A DNA stretch of 64,000 nt. It comes from Acetispira formosa (nom. nud.) (GTDB lineage Bacteria > Desulfobacterota > Desulfarculia > Adiutricales > Adiutricaceae). A program made the translations under genes and the position numbers. Within the stretch, counting starts at the first letter, position 1, and every line of letters starts with the position of its first letter. Shown here one piece after another: positions 1 through 9,040 of this stretch. The stretch lies in the NCBI GenBank assembly GCA_023525915.1, contig CP026657.1:2256001-2320000 (forward strand). Reading direction: 5' to 3'. A model generated the notes under the pieces. The model ran no database searches. It saw only the letters and a program-made list of their open reading frames with translations, and was not told the DNA's origin.

Positions 1-250
1 TTCCTTTCATATTCAAACTTTACACAAAAAAGTAACAAAACAGATGTGAAACGCTGGAGCATGGGGCGAAAATAAAGCTTTTTGTCAGGTTTATCTCGTT
101 GATTATTGGGCAGAATTTCGCTATATTATATTTGTGAAATCGTCTGATTATGACGATACATTAATTAAGTTTGAACCATTCTGAATTTCGATAAATATCT
201 CCACGCCTATTTTGCCGTACTCGTATATGATAAACCGGGGAATCTCCGAT

Positions 251-1012
251 ATGAGCATCCAAATGGAAAGAAAACAGACCAGACCCATAAATATAGACCG
301 ACTGTTGAGAGTGCAGACGAAACTGGACATTATTTTTAATGCCGACCTGTTTCGCGACCAGGCTGACGTGCGCAGCACAATGGTTTTGGATCTTACCACT
401 AAGATGGTTGTAGTCGCGCAGACCAGCCCGCCGATTTTAAAATCGATGATCAACAAGGATATTGAGGCCACCTTCGTCAATCACGATCTGGTGACGTCTG
501 AATGCACCAGATGGGGGTGGGACAGCCAGATTCTTGGCATAAACAACGAGTATATTCTTGATGTTAACAACCCGGAGCTGCCTCCGGTGCAGGTCGTGTT
601 CCTTGCTCTGCCCAGCAAGGGTGCTTTAAGGTCGACCAATGTGCGGCTGGATTATCGTCTGGTGGTTAAGGAAGTTGATAAAATTGTTGTTAAAACAAAT
701 CCTTCCAGCCAGGAAGTCACGCTGGTTAATTTTTCGGCCGGTGGGGCGATGATTTCAATGCCGGGTGCGCCTCAGGTGCAGTCCGGGGTGAAGTTGCATG
801 TCAACCTGACTTTTCCCTGGCCGGACAAGGATTCCAAGACCACTATCAGAAGCAAAGCAGAAGTGGTGAGGGTTGATTACAAAAGGGGTGATAAAGATAC
901 CCGGCTGGGGCTTCAGTTCCAGGAGATGGATATGGATACCAACCGGACTTTCACTAAAATCATCAACCATTACATGCTGGCCGAACAGCGTCAAAGAAAT
1001 TTGCAACGGTAG
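251..1012 (+). CDS. PilZ domain protein, YcgR-like
   Basis: A c-di-GMP effector candidate of 253 residues. The C-terminal half carries both PilZ ligand motifs: an RxxxR motif (RLDYR, residues 132-136) at the junction with the N-terminal domain, and the NxSxxG-type motif NFSAGG about 25 residues later. The N-terminal 125 residues resemble the YcgR-type flagellar brake/PilZN domain in position and length, which is an inference. I chose the ATG at 251 because a GGGGA sequence lies 9 bases upstream; in-frame TTG (212) and ATG (227) starts would add 13 or 8 residues. The gene is monocistronic and ends at a strong terminator. Together with the chemosensory cluster 10 kb away it suggests surface or motility control, but no motility gene is in the window. 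Confidence 0.85.
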   Translation: MSIQMERKQTRPINIDRLLRVQTKLDIIFNADLFRDQADVRSTMVLDLTTKMVVVAQTSPPILKSMINKDIEATFVNHDLVTSECTRWGWDSQILGINNEYILDVNNPELPPVQVVFLALPSKGALRSTNVRLDYRLVVKEVDKIVVKTNPSSQEVTLVNFSAGGAMISMPGAPQVQSGVKLHVNLTFPWPDKDSKTTIRSKAEVVRVDYKRGDKDTRLGLQFQEMDMDTNRTFTKIINHYMLAEQRQRNLQR

Positions 1013-1033
1013 TTATTTTCTGGTCAGATAAGG

Positions 1034-1082
1034 AAAAAGAATCCGGCCAGCCCTTTTCTTTGGGGCTGGCCGGATTCTTTTT
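1034..1082 (+). terminator. Rho-independent terminator of the PilZ gene
   Basis: A perfect 16-bp stem (GAATCCGGCCAGCCC and its complement) with a loop of about 8 bases, A-rich before and T-rich after the stem, so it could work in both directions. It starts 20 bases after the PilZ stop codon. Confidence 0.9.
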
Positions 1083-1098
1083 AGGAATATTAAGGAGA

Positions 1099-1920
1099 GC
1101 GGCCCGTAGGGCCGCGCGATTAAAGGACTTGGCCTAATAGGCCAACCAAAGGGTTCCACCCTCTGGACTCCGGCTGGGGGAGGGCCCACGCGGGCCCTAC
1201 CCCAGACCCCACCCGCGCCAGGGGGGCGGAGCCCCCTGGACCCCCAAGAGGTCAGGGTCAGATTCAACTTTCCCCTTCCCGCATCGCCGCAACTCGCTTC
1301 GGGTACGAAGCTCAGACAAGCGGCGACGCTTCATACAGCATAAGCTTCAACCGCTGTCGGCCACTTCACCTTGCGCTGTTACATTTTGCTATAGGCAGCT
1401 TCATTGAATGATTGCTGCTTTACGTATGTTCGGCTGATTACTTTTTCCCCTCCACTAGTTTTTCCAGTGCTGTAACGTTGAGACTTGGCCGTCTTTTTTC
1501 TAATGAGCAACTCATTGAAAAGCGATAGGCGGCAGAGAGACGGACTAACAGCACTGGAAAGGGCCTTTAAGGGGAAGCTGATTTAAACCGAACATACGTG
1601 AACTACCACTCAGCCAATGAAGCCGCCTATAGAAAGCTGTAGCAGCTCGACGTGAAGCTGCCTATAGCGCCAAAAGCCTCCAAAGTCTGAAGCGTCGCCG
1701 CTTGTCTGAGCTTCGTACCCGAAGCGAGTTGCGGCGATGCGGGAAGGGGAAAGTTGAATCTGACTCTGACATCTTGGGGTTCCAAGGGGCTTGCCCCTTG
1801 GCGCGGGTGGGGTCTGGGGTAGGGCCCGCGTGGGCCCTCCCCCAGCCGGAGTCCAGAGGGTGGAACCCTTTGGTTGGCCTATTAGGCCAAGTCCTTTAAT
1901 CGCGCGGCCCTCTGGGCCGC
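1099..1920. repeat. Family 1 palindromic element, copy 1 (822 bp)
   Basis: The element is a near-complete inverted repeat: about 230 bases at each end match each other's complement almost perfectly, starting and ending in GCGGCCCnnnGGGCCGC. Inside lie weaker paired segments, then an ACGTATGTTCGG/CCGAACATACGT pair, then a core bounded by CCAGTGCTGT and ACAGCACTGG that contains the hairpin AATGAG-CAA-CTCATT. No credible gene is inside. A second copy lies at 9041-9860 in the opposite orientation, judged by the core and by flanking bases shared outside the arms (AGGAGAGCGGCCC at one end, CATTTCTTAAAT at the other). It fills the gap between the PilZ gene and the RND operon. Confidence 0.9.
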
Positions 1921-1935
1921 AATCCATTTCTTAAA

Positions 1936-4900
1936 TCAGGTTTTAGGTTTCAAGAGCTTATAAATCGCCGGGACAATAAACAGGGTCACAAAAGTGGACG
2001 TGGTCAGTCCGCCGATAACCGCTCTGGCCAACGGAGCCTGTGATTCGCCGCCTTCACCGAAACCTAAGGCCAGCGGCACCAATCCCAGAACAGTAGTCAT
2101 GGTGGTCATCAGAATGGGCCGCAAACGCCGCCGTCCCGATTCTTTCAAGGCCATATCCATCGACATATTATCGCGCCGCCGTAGAAGGTTGGCATGGTCA
2201 ATCAGGATAATGGCGTTATTGACCACAATACCCGTCAGCATGATCACGCCGATGAAAGAATTGATGTTGAAAGCCGTGCCGGTCAAAAAATGGCTCAAAA
2301 TAACGCCAATGGCCGCGAAAGGCACAGAAAACATAACCACCAGAGGCCCCTTCAACTGCTCAAACTGACAGGCCATGACCATATATACCAGGAAGATGGA
2401 CAGAATGAGCACCCTTAAAAGACCTTCAAAAGTCTCGGCCTGCTCTTTGGCCTCACCGGCATAGCTGTAGCTGAAATCCAAAGGCATGGGCACCGTACGC
2501 AAAGCCTCGTTAATATCATTCACCACATCGCCCAGAGGACGTTCGGTGAAATCGGCCGAGATGGTGACCACCCGCGATTGATCCTTGCGCGTGATCTTAA
2601 GCGGCCCCGCGCCAGGCACAGCCCTGGCCACATTCCCAAGCACCACCTGTTCGCCCCGGCTGTTGGTGATGGTCATATTCATCAGCTCTTCAATGGAAAG
2701 CTGATCATAATCCTTCAACTGCACGACAATGGAGTATTCCTTGCCGTTGTCGCGGTAATTTCCGGCTGTGCTGCCGCCGAGCGCGGTCTTGATCAGACCG
2801 GCCACCCGTGACACACTCAAACCGGCGTCGGCCGCCCGGTCGCGGTCGATGACTATCAGTTCCTCCGGGGTGGCGTCCTCGTTGGACAACTCAACGTCGG
2901 TTATGCCCGGCACCGCTTCTATCACCTTCTGCATCAGGCGGCTGAGGCGGTCGGCTTCATCCAGATCGTTGCCGCGCAGCTCTATCTGAATCTTGTCGCC
3001 CCCGCTGCCGCTGCCGCCGGAAAAGAAGGACTGATCCGCCCTCAAACGCACCGTCGCTCCGGGGATGTTGGTGAGCATCGGCCGCAGGGTATCCATAATC
3101 TCAAAAACCGACCGTTTACGGTCGGCAATGTTCACCATCCGCACCCGCATCTCACCGGTGTGGCTGCCGCCGCTGGAGCCAAAACCACCGCCGCCGCCAA
3201 TGCTGGTGGAGGTGGCCCGTATCTCCGGCACCTGTTCATAAACAACCGCCTCAATCAGCTTCATCACTTCCGAAGTTCTCTCCACCCGCGTCCCGACCTC
3301 CATGGTCAGGTTGACCCGGAAAGAACCTTCATCGGTCTTGGGCATAAATTCAGTGCCAATGGCCGGAACCAGAACCAGTGAAATGGCCAGCGCGGTAAAG
3401 GCCAGCACAATCACCAGCTTGGGACGCTCCAGGGCCCTGGCCAGCCAGTGGCTGTAAACCAACTCGGTGCGCTTGAAATAGCGGCGGCCATAGCGGGGCT
3501 GGCCGAACTTTTTATCCGCTACGGGTTTGCCGGTGGCCGGGTCCACAATGGCGGATTTGCCGCTGTTCAAAAGGCGGCCCGACAGCATGGGCACCAGAGT
3601 GAGGGCCACGGCCAGAGATGAAACTAAAGCGAAAGTTATGGTCCAGGAAAAGGGCCGGAACATGACCCCGGCGATGCCGGTCAGAAAAACCATGGGGAGA
3701 AACACGGCCAGGGTGGTCAGGGTGCTGGCCACTATTGCCCCCGACACTTCCTCCGCCCCTTCGGAAGCGGCCTCTTCCGCTCCCAAGCCTCCCGCCCGCA
3801 GACGGAAAATGTTTTCCAGCACCACAATGGCGTTATCCACCAGCATGCCCACGCCCAGGGCCAGCGCACCCATGGTCAGGACGTTCAGGGTCAGACCCCA
3901 GAAAAACATAGCCATGAAAGTGGCAATAATGGAAATGGGAATGGCTGTGCCCAGAATCAGGGTGCTGCGGATGTTCTGAAGAAACAGGAGAATCACCAGG
4001 AGAGCCAAGACGCCCCCCTGAAGGGCGGATGATGTGACGGTATCCAGTGACTGCTTGATATAGACGGAACTGTCAAAAAGCTGATTCAGCTGAACATTGG
4101 GAAGGGTCGCGTTGATTTCGTCGACCGATTCATTGACGTTCCCGGCCACCTGCACGGTATTCGCGCCGGACTGTTTGAAAATATTGACGAACTGACCGCT
4201 TTCTCGATTAACCCTGGTAATGCGGGTGACTTTGGCCCAACTGTCGGTGATGTCGGAAATGTCCCTCAGGCGCACCAGCGCGCCCTCCGGCCCGTAGGCC
4301 ACCACAGTGGAGCCCAGCTCTTCCAGGCTGGTGAATTCACCCAGGGTGCGCACAGCCACAGACAGACGGCCGCGGTCGATGTCGCCGCCGGCCTCGGTCA
4401 GGTTCTCGGCCCGGATCAGGTTAATGATATTGCTGAGATCCAGATTCAGGGCCTTGACCTTGGCCGGGTTGACTTCCACATGGATTTCACGCGTCAGGCC
4501 GCCGACCACCATGGCTGAAGCCACGCCGGAATTGCGTTCCAGGCGGTAAGCAACCTCATCTTCCACATATTGCTTCAAGTCCACCGGGTGCATGTTGGAA
4601 GACACGCCCAGAAACATGATGGGCATGGCGGCCGTATCGAATTTGCGCAAAAGCGGACGCTCAGCGTCATCCGGCAGGCGGCCGATGACGCGGTCCACCC
4701 GGTCGCGGATGTCGTTGGTGGCTTCGTCGAGATTGTGTTCCCAGGTGAATTTTATGGCAATGCGGCTGGAACCCTCCTGGGAGGTGGAACTGATTTCCTC
4801 AACCCCGGTTATGGCGGCCACGGCCTGCTCCAGCGGCTTGGTAATCAGCTCCTCCACTTCGCGGGGGGAGGCGTTTTCATATTCCGTGAACACGGAAATG

Positions 4901-5037
4901 ACCGGATAGGTCATTTCCGGCATCAAGTCCATGGGAATGCGGCCCAGGGAAAATATACCCAGAGTGACCACGATCAAAGTGGCCATAACCGTAAAGACCG
5001 GGCGCTTGACTGAGGCTGAAGAGATGCTCACAGTCAT
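1936..5037 (-). CDS. RND efflux permease (HAE1/AcrB-type)
   Basis: Inner-membrane proton-driven exporter of 1033 residues, the usual length for the family. The N-terminus has the typical VKRPVFTVMATL start into TM1 and the GRIPMDLMPEMTYP segment; two large periplasmic loops with the porter-domain duplication follow. In TM4 the proton-relay motif reads GVGMLVDNAIVVLEN, so the second of the two aspartates of AcrB is Asn (D401, N402), a variant common among CusA/HAE-like pumps. A glycine-rich insert (GGGGGFGSSGGS) sits in the second periplasmic loop. Its ATG overlaps the stop of the adaptor gene by 4 bases (ATGA), so the two are translationally coupled. No outer-membrane TolC partner is encoded nearby. 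Substrate cannot be told from sequence. Confidence 0.95.
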   Translation of the reverse strand: MTVSISSASVKRPVFTVMATLIVVTLGIFSLGRIPMDLMPEMTYPVISVFTEYENASPREVEELITKPLEQAVAAITGVEEISSTSQEGSSRIAIKFTWEHNLDEATNDIRDRVDRVIGRLPDDAERPLLRKFDTAAMPIMFLGVSSNMHPVDLKQYVEDEVAYRLERNSGVASAMVVGGLTREIHVEVNPAKVKALNLDLSNIINLIRAENLTEAGGDIDRGRLSVAVRTLGEFTSLEELGSTVVAYGPEGALVRLRDISDITDSWAKVTRITRVNRESGQFVNIFKQSGANTVQVAGNVNESVDEINATLPNVQLNQLFDSSVYIKQSLDTVTSSALQGGVLALLVILLFLQNIRSTLILGTAIPISIIATFMAMFFWGLTLNVLTMGALALGVGMLVDNAIVVLENIFRLRAGGLGAEEAASEGAEEVSGAIVASTLTTLAVFLPMVFLTGIAGVMFRPFSWTITFALVSSLAVALTLVPMLSGRLLNSGKSAIVDPATGKPVADKKFGQPRYGRRYFKRTELVYSHWLARALERPKLVIVLAFTALAISLVLVPAIGTEFMPKTDEGSFRVNLTMEVGTRVERTSEVMKLIEAVVYEQVPEIRATSTSIGGGGGFGSSGGSHTGEMRVRMVNIADRKRSVFEIMDTLRPMLTNIPGATVRLRADQSFFSGGSGSGGDKIQIELRGNDLDEADRLSRLMQKVIEAVPGITDVELSNEDATPEELIVIDRDRAADAGLSVSRVAGLIKTALGGSTAGNYRDNGKEYSIVVQLKDYDQLSIEELMNMTITNSRGEQVVLGNVARAVPGAGPLKITRKDQSRVVTISADFTERPLGDVVNDINEALRTVPMPLDFSYSYAGEAKEQAETFEGLLRVLILSIFLVYMVMACQFEQLKGPLVVMFSVPFAAIGVILSHFLTGTAFNINSFIGVIMLTGIVVNNAIILIDHANLLRRRDNMSMDMALKESGRRRLRPILMTTMTTVLGLVPLALGFGEGGESQAPLARAVIGGLTTSTFVTLFIVPAIYKLLKPKT

Positions 5038-6353
5038 TTCTCCGATTGTGCGCTGTCAGCACCGGACTGATCCGGTGCGGCGCTTTCGGCCGAATTGATT
5101 TCAGGGCGCGGCCGAATGGCCTCATCCGGCAGCTTGTAGCCCTGGCCGTTTTCCAGAAGGTGCTGGCCAAGATAGACCACCGGTCTGTCAATGGGCGGCG
5201 CGTCCACCAGCTCGACCCGGCCCTGATCGACCAGACCCAGAGTCACAGGCACCATTTTCACCGTGTGCGTTTCAGGGTCGGCCACAAAAATGACAAAACC
5301 TTCCGCCCGGCGGAAAGGCACATCCTGGGGCACGGACCAGACTTCGCCGGTCTCCTTGAAGATGAAAACCACTTCCGTGAACATGCCCGGTTTCAGCCTC
5401 AAATCGGTATTATCAACTTCAAGTTCCACACGGGCCTGCCGGGAGGAAGCCGACAGCACCGGGGCCACCCGCACCACCCGGCCGCGAAACACTTCGCCGG
5501 GCCAGGCTTCAGTGCGCAGTTCCGCCTCCTGCCCGACCTGTATTTTGGGATAGTCTTTTTCTATGACTTCCACCACCACCAGAAGGGGATCGAGAGACAC
5601 AATACTGACCACCGGGGTATTGGCCGTCAGAAGCATGCCCTCGTCCACCAGACGTTCGGCCACATAGCGATAGCCGCCTTCCGGCCAGGCGGCCGAAACC
5701 TGGGTGTAGGAAAGGCGGAGTTCCGCGTCGTCAAGCTGGCTTTTGTTGCCGCTCAACTGGCTCAAGGCCACCAGGAGACGGGCTTCGGCCTGCCGGAGCT
5801 TATTCTCGGCCGCTTCATAATCGGATTGGGTGACAATACGTTTGGCTGTCAGGCTGGTCTGGCGGGCCATGTCGCTTTTGGCCAGATCGAGATTGGCCAG
5901 GGCCTCGGCATACTGGGCATCGGCCAGCTTGACGTTGTGGGCGGCCCGGTCACGGGCCAGGCGGTATTCGTCGTCGTCGAGCTGGGCCAGAAGCTGGCCG
6001 CTCTCAATGCGGTCGCCGATGTCGACCAGGAGTTTCTTCAACTCGCCGCCCACCCTTGGGGCGACAGTAAAACTCTGGGCGGCCGTGAGTGATCCATAGT
6101 ATAAGCCGACTTCGCGCATCACCCCGTAGGTGGCCGGACCCAGCTCCACATAAACCGGCTGACCGCCCGGACGGCCGTGCATCGCGCCAGGCCCCAGCAT
6201 GGTTCCATAACCCACCGCCAGTCGATAGCCGGCCAGAAGGAGGAAAGCCAGAATCACCAGACTGATGATCTTGTGGTCCCAGACAGCTTTTTTTATTTTG
6301 GCCGGGAGTCGGTCCGTTTCGGAATGCTTTTTCCCGGAATCATCCTTGGTCAT
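5034..6353 (-). CDS. RND efflux periplasmic adaptor (membrane fusion protein)
   Basis: Partner of the downstream RND permease; 439 residues. One membrane anchor at about residues 30-50, then a beta-barrel and lipoyl segment (around VAPRVGGELKKLLVDIGDRIESGQLLAQLDD), an alpha-helical hairpin rich in Ala/Leu/Gln, the second lipoyl half, and a C-terminal membrane-proximal domain. This order is that of the HlyD/AcrA family. It bridges the inner-membrane pump to an outer-membrane channel. First gene of a two-gene operon, overlapping the permease gene by 4 bases. No regulator sits next to it. Confidence 0.93.
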   Translation of the reverse strand: MTKDDSGKKHSETDRLPAKIKKAVWDHKIISLVILAFLLLAGYRLAVGYGTMLGPGAMHGRPGGQPVYVELGPATYGVMREVGLYYGSLTAAQSFTVAPRVGGELKKLLVDIGDRIESGQLLAQLDDDEYRLARDRAAHNVKLADAQYAEALANLDLAKSDMARQTSLTAKRIVTQSDYEAAENKLRQAEARLLVALSQLSGNKSQLDDAELRLSYTQVSAAWPEGGYRYVAERLVDEGMLLTANTPVVSIVSLDPLLVVVEVIEKDYPKIQVGQEAELRTEAWPGEVFRGRVVRVAPVLSASSRQARVELEVDNTDLRLKPGMFTEVVFIFKETGEVWSVPQDVPFRRAEGFVIFVADPETHTVKMVPVTLGLVDQGRVELVDAPPIDRPVVYLGQHLLENGQGYKLPDEAIRPRPEINSAESAAPDQSGADSAQSEK

Positions 6354-6551
6354 AATATTATTCTCACAGACTGTAATAATGCCAAAATCAAGTGCAAAAA
6401 ACGCGCCGCGGGCCGCGCAGGGTTAAAGTCACAGCAATAGCAATTAATTCAAAATGTTAGCCATAAAGACAGGGTGGGCCGAAGGTGGATAAAAAATATA
6501 CAGGTGAGTAATTTTTATCAGCGAAAGAAAGGGCCAATGCCGCGGAATTGC

Positions 6552-6893
6552 CTATTGCAGCATTTTCAGATAGCCGTCGCGTATTTTTTCAGTTTCAGTG
6601 CGGCTGAGCCTCAAAGCGTCCAATTGAGTGCGCAGTTCACTGTTTTCCAGATCCAGCTTTTTTATATATTCTTCCAGTTCAGCCGCCCTCGCTTCCGCGA
6701 GAGCGGCCAGTTCCTGGAATTTTTTTGATTCAGCCGCCTCTTTCATATATTTTAATGAAAGCGTGCGATATTCTTCGGTGGCTTCAATACCTTTGCCAAT
6801 GGCCCTTACCGCCGGATCGTCCTTATAATAAAAGGCCAGACCGGCCAAAGCCGCAATCAATACCACCCAAAGGCCCATGGCTATTTTACACAT
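6552..6893 (-). CDS. Small membrane-anchored coiled-coil protein, unknown
   Basis: 113 residues that I do not recognise as a named family. Residues 4-22 form a single hydrophobic segment without a clear cleavage site, so the protein is probably anchored in the inner membrane by its N-terminus. Residues 50-110 are charged, Ala/Glu/Leu-rich and show heptad spacing (for example AALAEARAAELEEYIKKLDLE), which predicts a coiled coil. It stands alone between the RND operon and a family 2 repeat, both on the minus strand. Base composition is like its neighbours and the reading frame is clean, so it is probably a real gene. Confidence 0.6.
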   Translation of the reverse strand: MCKIAMGLWVVLIAALAGLAFYYKDDPAVRAIGKGIEATEEYRTLSLKYMKEAAESKKFQELAALAEARAAELEEYIKKLDLENSELRTQLDALRLSRTETEKIRDGYLKMLQ

Positions 6894-6929
6894 CTTCAGC
6901 CTCTCTTACCAGCTTTTAAATATGTTATT

Positions 6930-7102
6930 AGCAATTCTCAAAGTAAACTTTTTCCCATGAACTTACACCTCGCAGCTACGCAAAAAGCGTGGTTTTTGCT
7001 TCGCGAGTGACCGTTTTGGCTTCAAAAACCAATCGCTGGCGCTCCGTCGCCCCTGTGGGTCGACCTGCTATTTTGAAATTGCCGTCTACTTTGAGAATTG
7101 CT
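6930..7102. repeat. Family 2 MITE-like repeat, complete copy
   Basis: 173 bp bounded by terminal inverted repeats AGCAATTCTCAAAGTAAAC and GTCTACTTTGAGAATTGCT. Inside are two diagnostic stretches: GCAGCTACGCAAAAAGCGTGG, split here as GCAGCTACGC/AAAAAGCGTGG, and TTCGCGA; and a block containing CGCTGGCGCTCCGTC followed by GGGTCGACC. A copy of exactly the same length is at 60810-60982; variants are at 12905, 39303 and 49320. It lies in the gap between two minus-strand genes. Confidence 0.88.
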
Positions 7103-7121
7103 GGCTCCGCCCGGTCCTTTT

Positions 7122-7889
7122 TTATTGCTCCCGAGTCTGCTCCAGAACCTCCAAAGGAAGACCGTAAGCTCTCCGCACGGCCAGCATAATCCCAAAACAA
7201 GCCCCGAAGGCGCTAATAAATAAAGCCAGACCGGCCGCATATTTCACATAATCGACCGTTATCAGTTGCCGGAGTAGAATCTCAAAAGCGTATTCGTGCC
7301 TGGCCAGAACGCGGATCGGGTGGAAGGAGACCCGGCCGCTGCTGACAGCCTCGGCTGAGCGGATAAAAATTTCATCTATGGCGATAGTTTCCGGCCGGGC
7401 AAAATCGATAATCGTCAGAAGCGCCGCGCTGACCAGAGCCAGATAGAAAGCGGCCAGATATTTGGCGAAAAAGCGTTTCAGCGGCTTGGCCAATATGGGT
7501 ACCCGGAAATTGTCGCGGTCAAAAAGCGGGATCAGCGCCAAGGCCCCGGCGGCCAGCGTCAGCGGCATCTCCGGCCTTTCCCCGGCCATTAAAAAAGTGT
7601 AAAAGGCCAGATAGGATGAAATCATGGCCGAGAAAAGGGTCATGACCCGGATGAAGGTTCCCCGGTAAAAAAGGCGATAGGCGAAGGAATCGCGGTCCAG
7701 ATAACAATCCAGGAAAAGCCGCCAGAAAGTCAGGTGAAGGTCAAGGAGAGAGGGGTAGACCAGAAAAGCGAACACCCCCATGAAAACGCTTATCTCCAGC
7801 CAGCCGAAGGAGCGGCCCGGCGGAATGAACAGGCAGTAAACCGCCGCGCAAAGAGCGGCCCAAATAAGAAACGCGCTGATTCGTCGCAT
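7122..7889 (-). CDS. Multi-pass membrane protein, unknown
   Basis: 255 residues, not recognised. Hydrophobic segments at about residues 5-22, 30-50, 80-102, 108-122, 142-162 and 213-235 predict five to six membrane passes. Charged stretches such as DCYLDRDSFAYRLFYRG lie between them and there are no conserved catalytic-looking motifs. The stop codon lies only 20 bases from the end of a family 2 repeat. It is the first of several minus-strand genes of unknown role between the two family 1 elements. A transporter or a membrane scaffold are both possible; I cannot choose. Confidence 0.6.
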   Translation of the reverse strand: MRRISAFLIWAALCAAVYCLFIPPGRSFGWLEISVFMGVFAFLVYPSLLDLHLTFWRLFLDCYLDRDSFAYRLFYRGTFIRVMTLFSAMISSYLAFYTFLMAGERPEMPLTLAAGALALIPLFDRDNFRVPILAKPLKRFFAKYLAAFYLALVSAALLTIIDFARPETIAIDEIFIRSAEAVSSGRVSFHPIRVLARHEYAFEILLRQLITVDYVKYAAGLALFISAFGACFGIMLAVRRAYGLPLEVLEQTREQ

Positions 7890-8035
7890 TTAAAATGGCT
7901 TTTTCCCTTCAAGCTGCCGATCGGAGCTTCGCAAAATATAATTTTCGTTCAGCGGGCTACACTTTTACCTTTCCTTACCCTTCAAGTATTCTAACATGTT
8001 TTTTATTGTTTAAAAAATGGCAACTCTGATATATT

Positions 8036-8683
8036 CTATTCTTCGGCCGTGGGCACGATGACATCGGCCGGACGGAGCAATGGCCCAGCCAGGCGACGCC
8101 AGACCTGCCAGGCGTAAAGGGTGCGGCGGTCAGGTTCTGAAGCGGGGTGGTCCAACCGGGTCTCTGATGGGTCATGGGGCTCTTCTTCGCCTTTCAGGGC
8201 GGCCCACATTTTTTTTTCGCTGGCCCTGGCTTCGGCCAGGAGGGCTTCACTCTGGCGGGTCTGATATTCAGAGATAGCCCACAGGGCCAGATAAGAGCGG
8301 TCATCCAGCGCCGGTCCGCCGGGTTTCCCGGCTTCCATACCCTGATAAGCGCGGATACTGGTTAGGAGGGCGGGCAGGCTTTCGGGTGAATCCCCAGCCA
8401 GGTTCAGAAGACCGGCCCCCATTTGGGACGCCATGGAGTTGAGCTGGTCGATGGCTTTGAAGTCGGTTTCCGTGTCGGCCCAGTCGGGCAACAGAAGTGG
8501 CTGGGGACCATCCGGCTGTGTTTGGAGGCCCAGACGGCGATGGAGATAGAGTTCCCAGCCGGGCCAGGAAAGGTAATATAACGAACCTTGGCTGCCCGAA
8601 GGGATAACGGCGGGCCTGAAAGGCCAGGGATGCGGAGCCAGAATGTGGCGAGATTCGATATCCGCCGATGATTTTTCACACAT
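8036..8683 (-). CDS. Hypothetical soluble protein
   Basis: 215 residues without signal peptide, membrane segment or recognised motif. The N-terminal part is rich in Pro and aromatic residues (HILAPHPWPF, LYYLSWPGWELYLHRRLGL), the central part is helical with an ALLAEARASEKKMWAALKGEEE stretch, and the C-terminus is charged. It is divergent to the small winged-helix-like gene at 8728 with 44 bases between the start codons, so the two may share a promoter region. The frame is clean and the codon use matches its neighbours. Confidence 0.55.
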   Translation of the reverse strand: MCEKSSADIESRHILAPHPWPFRPAVIPSGSQGSLYYLSWPGWELYLHRRLGLQTQPDGPQPLLLPDWADTETDFKAIDQLNSMASQMGAGLLNLAGDSPESLPALLTSIRAYQGMEAGKPGGPALDDRSYLALWAISEYQTRQSEALLAEARASEKKMWAALKGEEEPHDPSETRLDHPASEPDRRTLYAWQVWRRLAGPLLRPADVIVPTAEE

Positions 8684-8727
8684 TTAACTACCCCGGGTCA
8701 CATGATCTGATATAAGGAGAGCTTCTA

Positions 8728-9021
8728 ATGAACCTGGAAAACCCACGCCCCTGTGGCTGTTCCCCTATGGACACTCAAATATTTAATCAGGAACTGTCGG
8801 TTATGGCCACATCGGCCTATATTATGATTGCCGCCTTAATGGGTGACGGAGTAAAACCGGAGATGTCCGCTTTAAGGGCACGTTGGAACGCCGAGCCAGA
8901 AGCGCTGGACGAGGCGCTGGACGAACTGAAATCCCGAAATATAGTCGAACGCCACCCAGGCCCCAAAGACGGCGAACCAATCTACATAGTCAACCCCGCA
9001 TCCATGTGGGGGCAGGGCTGA
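8728..9021 (+). CDS. Small winged-helix-like protein, putative regulator
   Basis: 97 residues. The N-terminus has a Cys pair (PCGCS), followed by a helix-rich region and a segment that reads like the recognition helix and wing of a MarR/PadR-style fold: PEALDEALDELKSRNIVERHPGPKDGEPIYIVNP, given here only as residues 57-90. The AAGGAG at 8716 with 7 bases to the ATG is a good ribosome binding site. It ends 4 bases before the conserved flank of family 1 copy 2 (ATTTAAGAAATG). DNA binding is an inference from the pattern of helix, helix, beta wing; no family assignment is made. Confidence 0.55.
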   Translation: MNLENPRPCGCSPMDTQIFNQELSVMATSAYIMIAALMGDGVKPEMSALRARWNAEPEALDEALDELKSRNIVERHPGPKDGEPIYIVNPASMWGQG

Positions 9022-9040
9022 CGCATTTAAGAAATGGTGT

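Noticed and set aside
1013..1935. Coding genes or a large structured RNA gene inside the family 1 element
   Set aside because: Frames inside are short and shared by both arms as complements. A structured RNA is possible, but the pairing is a simple full-length palindrome, so I list it as a repeat and not as an RNA gene.
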